DNA of 64,000 nucleotides, taken from Hyposmocoma kahamanoa. Lineage: Eukaryota; Arthropoda; Insecta; Lepidoptera; Cosmopterigidae. The stretch lies in contig NW_020654422.1 of the NCBI RefSeq assembly GCF_003589595.1, forward strand, positions 2,494,123 through 2,558,122, written 5' to 3'. How positions within the stretch are numbered: the stretch's first letter is position 1; the number at the start of each line of letters is the position of its first letter. Under the pieces are notes generated by a model. The model was not told the DNA's origin, did not search any database, and saw nothing but the letters and a program-made list of their open reading frames with translations. Positions 1 to 12,600 of the stretch are shown piece by piece. The translations under genes and the position numbers were made by a program.

Positions 1-92
1 AAAGAAGTTTTTAATAAGGCGACCGGTTAAGGATACTACTGTTAATCGAAGGCTTCAGTCGGATCGAACTAGCGACGCGTGCGCACGTCACA

Positions 93-600
93 ATGTTGTC
101 GGCCGGAGCCGTCCTCACAATTACGTGCGCCATCGCTGCCGCCGTCGATCTAAAACACGATCTTCTAAACAACACTAACATCGACAAACGAGTTCTAAAC
201 CGACTTACCACATTTCTCGAATCAAATAAAACAATTGGTCAACGTGAACTAGCTCTTCTTAACAAAACTGCCCTTACATTAGATTTGGAAGACGAATTTG
301 TTACAAAATTCACTAAATTAGTTAAACAACGTATTGGTGCCACTAATGTTAGTGATGTAAATACCAGTATAAGTGATATTACCGTTGTTACGACGGCAAA
401 ATCAGTGACAGAAGATAAAAGTAAAAGGGAGTCAAAGCATGCTGTTGAAGAGTCACCGGATTATGCATCTTCAGTAGTGCTGGCCAGCGATCTGCTAGCT
501 TTGACAACTTCTGTAGGGAAAGTGAAGAACAAGGCGTGCAGGGAACAAGGATATCGATTCTTGGATGGATTGCTGTTGAACAAAAGATGGGCGCTGAAAA
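93..600 (+). CDS. nrf-6-like acyltransferase, exon 1 (signal peptide and start of NRF domain)
   Basis: The ATG at 93 opens a hydrophobic leader (MLSAGAVLTITCAIAAA), a good secretion signal, followed by an acidic and Thr/Ser-rich ectodomain with several N-glycosylation sequons. The first conserved NRF cysteine is at residue 149, in KNKACREQGYRFLDGL. The reading frame runs on to 659, but RWALK is the typical NRF motif that should continue as M-D-A-S. A strong donor (A|GTAAGTACC) at 600/601 leaves a single A, which joins TG of exon 2 to give exactly that Met. The upstream 92 bases are probably 5' UTR; I saw no convincing promoter element in so short a stretch. Confidence 0.9.
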
Positions 601-3600
601 GTAAGTACCTGTATAGAGATAATGACTTTGTGCGAACAATTTTTCCACACTTGTGGTAGCTCCCTGAAAGTTAAGTTATTACCGTGTAAGATTAGTTTTC
701 TCTAAACGTGATGATTCAATTAAACATTATTTCAAAAGATAATTAAACTATTATTCATCAAACTTTATTTCACTGTTACTTAAACCTAAGGTAAACAGAC
801 AGTGCAATATGTAAAAAAGAAACATACAAATTGTATCTTTCCTAACATTCAAATGAATACAACACTTAACCTGAAGCTCCAGTTCGGTGACTCGTTTTAC
901 AAGTTTATGTTTTTAAAATAAAAACGAAAAATGTTTTAATAATGCATAATAACATAAACTCGACTGCAGAACGGGTATTTATTGAATAGACAATAAAATC
1001 AATGTGTGCGTAGAAAAAAGCTTATTCAAAGTCAACAAAAAGGTTTATTTTATATTATTAACTTAAAATATGTACATTAAAATAACAATATAACATGTAA
1101 TATATCTAGTAAAATACTTGAGTGTAAGTTTGGACGTTTTAAAACTGTAAAATGCTGCGAGACTACCAAGACTCTTTAGCTAACAAAAGATATTTGTACA
1201 TACTTTACATGTCATGTATATAAAGAACTACATAACACTCTCCATATTAAACATAACGCTTTCTAAAACCAATATAGAATGCCTTGTGCTAAACAGATGT
1301 TTGTGTCGTCGAAATTGCAACAATTTACAAACATTTCATTTCACTAGAAAGAATACAAAGCAAAATTGATAAACAGAAAAGTATATAATGAATTTTCGTC
1401 GAATTACATTTTTCTTTGACAGGATCGTGCCGTGTTCTGGGCTTCCGTTCACGTAACATATTGTCTGTTTTTGTTATAGTTGAGTTGATTAGTTTAGCGT
1501 ATTGGTAAAGGGTTGTAAATACGCTGGTGGCGCCTTGCATGCCGCTATTGAATAATTTCCTGCATTGGGTAGGCCCCATAGAAGTTACTGCTATCTAGAA
1601 TTAAATAAAACAGTTTATGTTACGCTAATTGACACAGATTTAACCGCAGTGCACTTAACGCTCTGACAAAAACAAAAAGAAACGTGCTATAACCATGAAC
1701 ACTTTGTCCGTTTCCACTGTAGAATAGAGCTGCCTGAGATTCGCGTCACCAATGTGAAAAGTGTTAGTGTTAGCGGGAAATATTTTTGAATTTTTTTTCA
1801 AAGTTACGTGAAAAATTACGTGTTTAATATTCAATTACCGATGAAATGTGATTCCGTTTGTTTTGTAATTATAAAATTTAAATTTTACATTAAAAGTATT
1901 ATAATTGAAAAATCGTATTACAAAATTGGCTGTTTTGCTGTTTTTCCCACAGCACCGAATGGAACAGCCCCCCGTAGTTAGAGATATTATCTTTATTACA
2001 CTAAATACAGAATGTTTTAGGAATATACAGAAACGCACTCACAGGTCAGTTGGCGTTGTACTATTTCAATTTTCTAATTTGTGATTTCAGTGCAAATGAG
2101 AGTTGATATTTAAAAATTATATAAGTCCCATTTGCCTGATAAATGGCCAGGGATGGATGGCTCTTATATCGTCTCTATTTCTGGTTATATTCTCGATGGT
2201 ACGGAATAATACCGAAATAATCATCATCAAATCTGTACATCTCACTGCGAGACTCGAGAGACTTTAGTTATAAAATTTAAATCTTACATTGAAAGTATTT
2301 TAATGGAAATGTCTTACAAAATTCGATCTATGGAAAGACGACATGGCTCTAGATTCCACATAATTTTGATTCAAAGTGTTTTCCATAGCATTTAAGTTTA
2401 TTTGAAAACCCCTATAGTTTCTTGCTCGTTCTTCTCAGGGAAGCTTAGGAAATGTATTTTCAAGTGTAAATTTAAGAGCTCCTTGTGAAAGAGTTCGTTC
2501 AGGGAAGTATTGCAACTGACCTATTTCTGCCTCCAAGCAGTAATGTGAGCATTACTGCGTTCCGGTTTTCAAGGGTAAGGGTTCTATTGAAATTACAGGT
2601 ACATGGGACTTGTCAACTTCTGTCTCAGGGTGACAGGCGCACTGGCAGTGCTCCTCAGATCTTTGTAATTTAAAACTATGAGTGGTATTACAACTGTTAT
2701 GGACGGGCTTGTAGCTTACCATGCACGACTTGCTCGTCTCGTCACTTGATATGATAAAATAAATTACTAATAATAATAATAACGCACACATTCTTAGCCA
2801 CGCACTAAGGAAACCCTGTTTCCCGGGTGCCATCGACATACATATAGATAACCACCAATCACACCGGAACTCACGAGATAAATAAATGTAGGCTATACAA
2901 ATTTCTCCGGCCGGGAATCGAACCCGGGTTTTCTGCGTGGAACTCCAGCATGGTAAACGTTCGGCCACAGAGGCAGTTAAAGTTATTATAAATAATTCCT
3001 GTAATGTGAGTAATGAGCAGTGGGTGTAGTGCCCCTGAGATCTTTGCGATTTTAAGCTCTGAGTGGCACTGCAGCTGCTATGGATAGGTGTGTTGCTTAC
3101 CACCAATCGTACGACTTGTCCCGTTTGGAAATTTAGTAAACATTGCTGCGCATGATTAGAATAGACTCGATTATGCAGGCTCTTGTGGAAATCGGACTAC
3201 AACATAGAGAGCAAACGTTCTCCTAGCTAGGCTATCAATGAAATAATGTACCTGCGATCCACGATAAAGGACTGGTCCTCCAGAATCCCCAGTACAAACA
3301 CCACCTCCTTGAGATCTTACGACTGGACTAGCAATGCCACAAATGCAATGGAACCATGAACCACGTTCACAGAAAGTCAATTGAAGATTTACACTGAACA
3401 ATGCCTCTCCTCTGAAATCTGGCGGCCCGTCCTGTTCTTTGCGGCCAAAACCCAGTATCTGTTTAAAAAAGGTGAGTAATCACGTAAATCAGGCCAGGAC
3501 AATAAATACTTCTTCCTTAAACGGTACGACTTGGGCCTTTTCAAGGCATGAGTGAATAGTCATTATACGTCCCACTGCAGGGTACGGGTCTGCTCTCATG

Positions 3601-6600
3601 CGAAGGTTTAAGCCACGGTCCGCCACGCTGACCCAATGCGGGTTGGCAACGTCACAGGTTTTCCGAGGGTTGTGAACCTTTTTCGATGTGCAGTTTCATC
3701 ACGATGTTTTACTTTACCGAAAAGCTCATGGCAAATTCCAAATTAAATTGAGGCGCGAGCCCGGATTTGAATCCATGGCCTGTGCGTGAGAGGCGGTAGT
3801 TTTGACCTGCCACCATTAAGCGACTTTACTACCTAACCAAGTGCTTAAACATAAAACATTACACTTGAATCCTAGTTTCACTTAGGAACATCCTTACATA
3901 AGAACGGCAGCAGCTTTGCACATCCACAATAATTTCTTTTATTTTTTTTTACAGAATATTATTTCGATAAATACAATTTTTCAGTCATTTTCTGTTATTT
4001 TTTGTAAACAGCCATATTTATATACTAATAATGCCCCAGAATTTAGTGAAAAAAAGAAGCAAAAAACAAAATTTGAAAATAAAACGATTTCTTAAGTTTT
4101 ATTCAATGTTCACGATATTTGAACACCATGATATTTAAAAAGATATTTAATAAAACGAATTTTACGATAAAAATGAAACAAAATAAAAACAGAAAATAGA
4201 TTGAACAATTAAGTTGGCGTAGTGTTGAATGGTGGTATAGAATAGAATAGAATAGATATTTATTGCAACGCCACAACACATAGATACAAAAAACGAAGAA
4301 TATTGATAACACAAACAAATAAAGAGAATCAATAAACATAATAAAAAAAACAAAAAAAAAACAATATAAAATAGAACAAAAAGGCAAAAAAAAACCTAAA
4401 TATAACGACTACAAATGTTGTACTGTTATTTGTGAGGTTGTGGCGTACGCAAAAGGACTTCATTTAGCTTATGTCACAGCCATAATTGACTGTGGTGCTA
4501 GTTTTCAATGAGCCCTGAGATGAGATGAGTGACGGACATCGATCCGATCTATTGTGTATGAACTGCGCCTACCGTTACTTCTTCCTTCTTTAAATCTATA
4601 GGGTTGAAGCGTTTCATGCTTATGAGAGGATCTGCTTTTGGAAGGCTACTAAGTATCATGGCGTATTGAGTTCGCACCATGCCTATATCATGATGGAGTA
4701 AGGTTACGTCCATGCCACGCCCCTCATCTTCTTCTATCACCCTGTAACTAAAAATACGTTAAATTTATTATCTGTCTTCAATTAGTACTTAGAACGCTTT
4801 AGTGCATTTTTTCAATAATACCAAGTGACGGGACGAACAAGTCATGTGCCGGGTGGTGAGTGACACGCCGGTCTATTGCAGTTGCAGTGCCACTCAGAGC
4901 TTTAAATCTTAAAAATCTGAGAGGTGCTGCCACTGTACCCGTAACATGAGTCGACAAGTCCTATGCTTGTAATTTCACCAACACCCCTACCCTTCAAAAC
5001 CAGAACGCATATTCACATTACCAGTTGGCGGCAGAAATAGGTATGTTGGCCATATATAATAAATATATTTTACTATGGAGGAACATTGCTTTTGAAACAG
5101 GGTAAATTTCAAATTAAAAAGATTATTTATTATATTTCAATTTGAAGACTATATTCCACCTCTAAGGGTGGCAAACTAGAGGATGAATCCGGCACTTTCC
5201 GGTAACCGATTTCAATAATAATAATATAATAATAATGCACACACTCCACATAGCCGTGTACTAGGGAAACCCTGTGTCGCGGGTGCCATGGACACACACA
5301 TAGACAACCACAAATTACACCCAAACTCACTAAAACTTGGCAAATAGATGTAATTCCACGAATTTTTGAGGTCAGATTTTTCTTTATAAAAACTTAAAAT
5401 TATTTATTATGATGATGTCACAACGACGAACAAGTTGTGCATTATAACAGTTCACGTGTCACCCGGAGCTTTAAATCGCAAAGATCTGTGATCCTCCGCA
5501 CCGTACCCGACCCTGATACATAAAGTTAACAAGTTCCATTCGCCTGTAATTTCACGAGCATCCCTTTGAAACGGGAACGCAGTAATGCTCACATTATTGC
5601 TTGGCGGCAGAATGTATGATGACAGTAGTTCTCAGGACGAACTCTTTGACAACGTAATTATTTCGCTACTAAATTTACTAATTATGTACGATGTTGATGA
5701 TGAATGCTACCTTTTTAGTGCTAATCGAAGTGCTAAGTAGAAACGGACTAATATTTTGGAGCACACAATAAGAAAAAAAAATTAAAAAAATTGTACTTAC
5801 ACGTATCAATTATGGAACTACTATGTACAGATAAAAACAACACAGGAGTATTATCGAGTTTTAGGTTTTTGAGTATAGATATTGTCAGGTTTTTGCGATT
5901 GTTAGACATGGAGTTTAAACTTTTTTTCGTATCTAAATGGCGTATATTTGTTTTTTCAAACAAACCGTTTCGAGTCTTTTACAGGAGCCATGGTCACGGC
6001 TGACTGGTTTGTTCCAAAAAACAAATAAGTAAATACGTGATTTATATTCGAAAAAATAGTTGCATTTCCTACAGGAATATTAGTTAATAAGAATAGATTG
6101 AAAGTCTTTCGAAAATTCATACGTAGAGAATTTGAGTGTCGTAAATAACATTATCAGTTTGTTACTTACTCAGGATGTCGATACATATACATGACAGGAG
6201 AAGATTTCGATCGTACATCGTTCGACCACCGCGAATTGTATTTTACGAAAGCGACTTTGGACGTGACACAGTGAGCTGCTGTTAAAACCCAGAATTTCGT
6301 CACTATAGCTCCAGTACATCTAATAATCTTATGAGGGTCAATTAAAGCACAAACAGCCGAATATTCATTCAATTCCACAGGATCACCACCGAATATACGT
6401 CTGGTTCCATCAAGTTTTGATTCATTCATACTCCTGTAAAAAGCATATTGAAATGATTCTGTGTTTGAGGTAGTTATCAATAGTGGAAATATGACGAGAG
6501 TTATTATTTGCATAGTTATCATGACATCCCTTCATGAATTTTGATTTTTTTTTTGGAAAATTCTTATAAATGAATGACTTCTTTTGACATTATGACAGTT

Positions 6601-9600
6601 GATTGACGTTTGATAGTAATTGGAAGATTTTTAAATCGAATGAAAGCAGTGACTACTGAAGTATCATTGTATGAAAAGTATTAATAGAGTCAAAGGAACT
6701 CGGTGTCCAATGAACTCGGTGTCCAATGCTGTAATAAGAATGTTATTTTTCATTGTCTCACATACAAATCCTATTCTACAATTTTGGAGACTGTACTTTG
6801 AAATGAATAAGTTGAAAAAAAGAATTTAATTCGCCAAAAAATGGGTTTTACTATATATGGGTTTTTTAATTAGACATATTTAGGATTACGTTAAAAAAAC
6901 AATGCAAATTTGAAAATTTGCGACGGGAGTACCTACATAAAAATATGGTACAGGTACCGATTTTCAACATTTTCGAACATATGTCTATTATAACTTAAAT
7001 ATTTGAAATGGATTTTTATTTTATTTTTACCAGAACTGATGTACCCCGGACTCTTGCCCGGCACCCACTTGACGTTGAATTTTGGAGAACCTTGTATATA
7101 ACGGTTCGAAAATACGTCTACTTTCCAAGCTGCATTGGGCCATTGCTATGGGGGATAAATAAATAACGCTAGCCCCGCACCAGGGAAACCCTTTGTCGTG
7201 GGTACCATCGACACACACACACACATATAATACCACAAATTACACTCAAACTCACGAGAGAAATAAATGTTAGCCATACAAATATTTCTAGGGTCGGCGG
7301 ACTAAAGTACATAAATCTAAAATGCAACATCATTCATTTGAATTAATACATCTACTGGCTAAAGCACATAAGTCAAGAATCGAACACGGATCTTTGCGTG
7401 GCAGTCCAGCAGGTAACTGATCGGCCACAGACGCAGTTAAATTATGTACTATGAATAATTAACTGTACTATGAGTATCAGAGGAACGGAATTCACTTTGA
7501 GGCATTTTTCAGAACACCCAGACGAGAAGCAATTTATAATAGGTCATTTCCTAATACCAAATTAGCTTCGATTCTGGGAATCGACCTCAGGACCTTCACA
7601 TCCAGCGCCCACTGTATAAACCTCAGCGTGTCAGGCTAGCTTGGTAACCGTTCGGCCATTGAGGCATTTATGTTAGTATTATTTGAAATATCTTTAGAGG
7701 TGATCTGTGGCTAGCAATGGGATGTAGGTTGATAATGTGAATCGGGGTGTCGTTCGGAAAATTAAAATATCTGTCTCTTTCGTTGGTGCCATCTATATTG
7801 TTTGTTTGTTCGATTCAAATTGTGTCGGTATCGACTGCTTGCGTTTGTTGTACGTGACTTACAAGTAAATAAGTGGCGTTGCATAAAGGGAAGTGTTATT
7901 GCGTTCGATTTTAGTATAGGACTGTTTAAGATGTCGTTTCAAATGGTAAATAAGTTGTTATAGAGAGTTATAAAACATAAATTTAAATTAAAAAAACCCA
8001 ATACAAAACAGCGAACTCTAAAGAGTCAATAAAGTAATAATAGACATAATATAAAAATTAGTCATAATATTCAACACAAATCGATGCCAATTTACTATTT
8101 GATAGTGGCTCTCTACGACCTTGAATTTCCACTGCGCCTTTTGGTTACACCCTGTACATGGTATATATATCTCTCGTATGTATATTTTATATTGTGTGTA
8201 AATAATGTATCATAGTTATTTATAAACATTGATCATATCTATTTTTATTTGTCATGTTATGAACCCTGTTATTTATTCTGAACTCAGCTCTCCGGTTGTT
8301 TAAATAAAAAATAAAGTAAGGGAAAAGTCACCATTGTGTGTACGTATTACTCGTCGAGACCAATTCAATGATCCCAAACAGTTTTTGTTGCAAGTAGTTG
8401 AAGAAGTTCTGGTAGAATCGGATTAAGACTACCAAATTGTACCTAATTTCAAATCGATCGGACAAGTGGAAGTAATGTGTGCCATACAGCCACACCAATT
8501 GCCTGGTCTCAAATTAGGGAATCAATGATAATAATAACCCACACACTCATAGCACTAGGGAAACCCTGTATCGTGTGTGGCACGGACACACACATAGATA
8601 CACATTTAGTAGCAGTAGAGCTTCTTGTGTAAGAGTTCGTCCAGTGAAGTACTTGGCGACAGAAATAGCTAAGATGGCAATCTTAGCTATTTCTGTCGCC
8701 AAGCAGTAACGTGAGCATTATTACGTTCCGGTTTGGATGGGTAAGGGTGCTGCTGAAATTACAGGCACATGGAACTTGACAACTTATGTCTCTGGATGAC
8801 AGACGCACTGGCAGTGCTCCTCAAATCTTTGTGATTTAAAACCCTGAGTGGAACCGTAACTGTTATGGACAGGCTTGTATAGCTTACCATCAGGCGCACG
8901 ACTTGTTCATCCCGTCACTTCTTATAATAATAATAATAATCGTCATCATCATCATCATCATCACCATCATCATAATAATAATAATAATGATGATAATGAT
9001 GATCCCTAGCCCCGCACTAGGGAAACCACGGGTGCGACAAACACACACATAGATAACCACAAATTACACCAAAACTCACGACAGAAATAAATGTAAGCTA
9101 TACAAATATTTCTCCCGGAATCGAACCCGGGACATCTGCGTGGCAGTCCAGCATGGTAACTGTAAGTGCCAGAGCAACGGAATTCACTTTGGGGCACTTT
9201 CCAGAACACCCAGACTAGAAGCAATTTAGAAAAGGTCTTTTCCCAATTTGGTTCTATAGGGAATCGAAGGGACCTTCTCATAGTATAAACCGTTGGGCCA
9301 TCGAGGTCGTCAGCAGTAGAAGTAACTGAAATCCCTACACTAACTGAAAAAACAGCTGATGATCTTCGAACAGCTGAACCGATGTTTATCAAAAATTAAA
9401 TAATATTAAGCTTCAACAAAAACTACGCAAAAACGCAATTGTTGCACGTTTCGTATTAAATTATTTTTGACCTTCTTAAAAAAAGAGGAGTTTCTCAATT
9501 CGACCGTTTTTTTGTGTGTATGTGTTGTATTACGTATGTTACGCGATTACTCCGGCATTTGTGAAACGACTTTGAAGATTCTTTTTGTGTTGAAAAAAAA

Positions 9601-12600
9601 GAGGGTACCTCATTGCTAGTCCCAACTGAAACTATCAAAGTTAAATTTATACAAATAAAACATTCTTTGCGTAGCTCAGAACAGATTGAAATTGATTAAA
9701 ATTGATTTAATTTATTTCAATTTCTTAAAAATGATTTAATTTATTTCAATTTCTTAAAAATGATTTAATTTATTTTATGTGTTAGATAAATAGGATCAGT
9801 CATTAAAAAAGATGACCGTTTAGATTTTTATCTGTTGCTTTTGCAAGTTTAAAATGATAATTCCATACATGCCACAAAAATATATATTAAGTTAAAAAGT
9901 AAACAATGCTATTTTGAGACTAACAACAACGTATGTGGGCAGTATCGATATTTAGGTGAACTATTATTATTCCGCATTTGTTTAGTTTACCACTGACAAA
10001 GAACAACTTAATAGAAAATAGACTAATTATACAAGACGTGTCGATCCTACACTAACACATGTCTTTCGTTTTCTGGTAGTATTATTTCCTTAAAACAACG
10101 CTGAAGTTTTAGCAAAAAATACCGTAAATATTTTCTTTGATTTTATATTTTTATTCTCATATACGTAATTTTCAACGAAAGTTGAAAATTCGGTGTCAGG
10201 TTTATAATGTTAAATATGTAATAGTTCTAAGTATTTTTTTTTCTAGTCTATTCTTATTTGTAGTTCCAGGGTGATGATTCCCAAAGTTGTCTATATCGAC
10301 CCCCACTTCAACACACAAGGAGCTATGTTGGTGAAAAAAAAAATAGGGGTGCATGAGACGTTAATGTAGACCCACAAGAGTTAATCCCATTAAAGCAGGT
10401 CGTGACCAAAATATGGACTTTCCATTGAATAATCCACATTATACGGACACTTGCATAATACTTTCATATAATAAACATACAAATAACCTATGAAGTAATC
10501 ATTTCACAATTAACAATATAAATGGAGACACTCGGTTATATAAATATATTATAAAACTTAATAGTTTCTCACGGCACAACTAAACTTATCAAAGTGAGCA
10601 GCAATGTGTTAGCTGTGAAAAACACATTTCAAATTGATGTATTTGTAAAGAAATCTATACTAAAAAGTCAGGGTGTCTAAAACAAAAACCTCTGTGGTCG
10701 AATAGCCGCCTACTGACTGAGCGATCAAATGCTTGGTTGGCTTTACTTCGCGAGGCAGCCTCGCCACGTTGATTTTGAAGCGAGGCAGCCTCGCGCGGCT
10801 ATTTGCACACTGGTTTTCATGATGTCGCCATCTCTGAGGTCCCGGGTCAATGTAGAAAATCTACGAGTTGGGCGCTTGTGGTAACGTAGGTGTTTCCATT
10901 TTCGTAACACAAGTTTTTTTTATTTTTTTTTATTTTTTATGACATTAAGTAACGGGACGAACAAGTCGTGTGCCTGATGGTAAGCTACACGCCTGCCCAT
11001 AACAGTTGCAGTGCCACCAAGAGCTTTAAATTACAAAGATCTTGGGGGCACTGCCACTGCGCCCGTCACCCTGAGACATAAGTTGACAAGTCTCATGTGC
11101 CTGTAATTTCACCAGCACCCTTACCCTTCACAACCGGAACACAGTAATGTGACCATTACTGCTTGGCGGCAGAAATAGGTAAGGTGGCAGTACTTCCCTG
11201 GACGAGCTCTTTCACAAGGAGCTCTACTGCTACTAAAAGTGCTTTAGTTACTTACATTTGAAAGGGTTGTAACCCTAACTAGCCGTGAGCAGGTTCACGG
11301 CAATGAAATGGGAAACTTCCGGTCCACAAAATTTATTAAAGAAGTAAAGTTTAAAGAAAGGCTGTAACAATATAAAGCAAAATGTAAAAAAACAGGTATA
11401 ACAGTATAAAACACTCCCTATACTTCATTATTAAGGCACTTACCCCTAAATGGGCCAAGAAACTGAATTACAGAAATAGATACATAAAGGCTGTAGACTT
11501 ATAAATTATTACACATGATTAGCTTATTAACAGCTCAGACTGTTGTGGCGGTCGAGCTGGGAGTGACCGTGGTACGAAAACAAAATGAGAAAGTGAAGGA
11601 AGATGGAACAATTCAAATTTAAAATTTAAATACATATAAAATAAAAAAAATGATAGGATACAAGCGGAGAGAGGCGATACAAAGAGGTGAGATGACGGTG
11701 TAAGGAGGTCACACCGTCACACATTGGTATCAGAGCAATGCATGTGATGTTTCTAATAGTTTTATTTAGAGAGACAACAGCAAATTTAATCGCCAATATC
11801 AATGCTGATTGTGATAAGGACTGTCCAAAGCCAAAAGTATCCATTTTAATTGCTCTTGACTGTACTATATTAAGTCAAATAAAACAAATTTGCGACGAAA
11901 TTAGATGAAATTAATTAATGACAGTATTTGGTAACGTAGTTTCGCTTCGGAATGTGAAAAGTAATAGTGCTTCGTCGTGCAAATGCTGCAATCCGATCGC
12001 TCTCAACGTTATTTAATTACTAGCGTCTTAAGCAATATGTTGCTAGTCGCTTTGGTTGGGTAGCAAGTGATATTATGACTAAGATATATATCCGTTTAAA
12101 AGAATGATCTTACCTCACTTATTTTCAATTAATTCTTGCACATTCTAATACTTTCTTTATAGGCAATTTTCATTACAAGTTATAAAATGTGGTAATTATA
12201 AATTCAGGCATTAAATGGATTTTGAAAATTAAATTTTAATATGCATAATTATGCATATTAAACTATAAAATATATAAAATATATAAAAACTATAATTACT
12301 CGTATATCATAATACCTAATTAGGTATTATGATATACGAGTAATTATAGTTCGCAAGCAGTTACATTTTATATATAAACTTCGGTGACTAACGGTGTGAT
12401 ATAAATTTATTAATTTCTTTTTATGCTCACGCCTTTAGATTCCCTTTGGGATTGGCATATCATACAGGCCCTTTTATTCTTCTTTCTATGCACTCCAGCC
12501 TTTTTAAAAACTTCGTGGACGTCCTCTTCCAATGATGCCTTCCACATTAACTCTATGTACTCCTTTCGTTAATCTACATCCTTTCATCCGCTCCATGTGC

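Noticed and set aside
2880..2975. tRNA gene-like sequence with box A and box B
   Set aside because: The tRNA-like part is fused to a repeated body and tail seen many times, so it is SINE-B, not a tRNA gene. The same applies to SINE-C, SINE-D and the 56.8-kb copy.
2552..3106. 184-codon - strand open frame
   Set aside because: It is the translation of a repeat A piece, a SINE-B copy and another repeat A piece; no protein domain.
9006..9392. 128-codon - strand open frame
   Set aside because: Covers abutting SINE-B and SINE-C copies; the peptide is SINE sequence.
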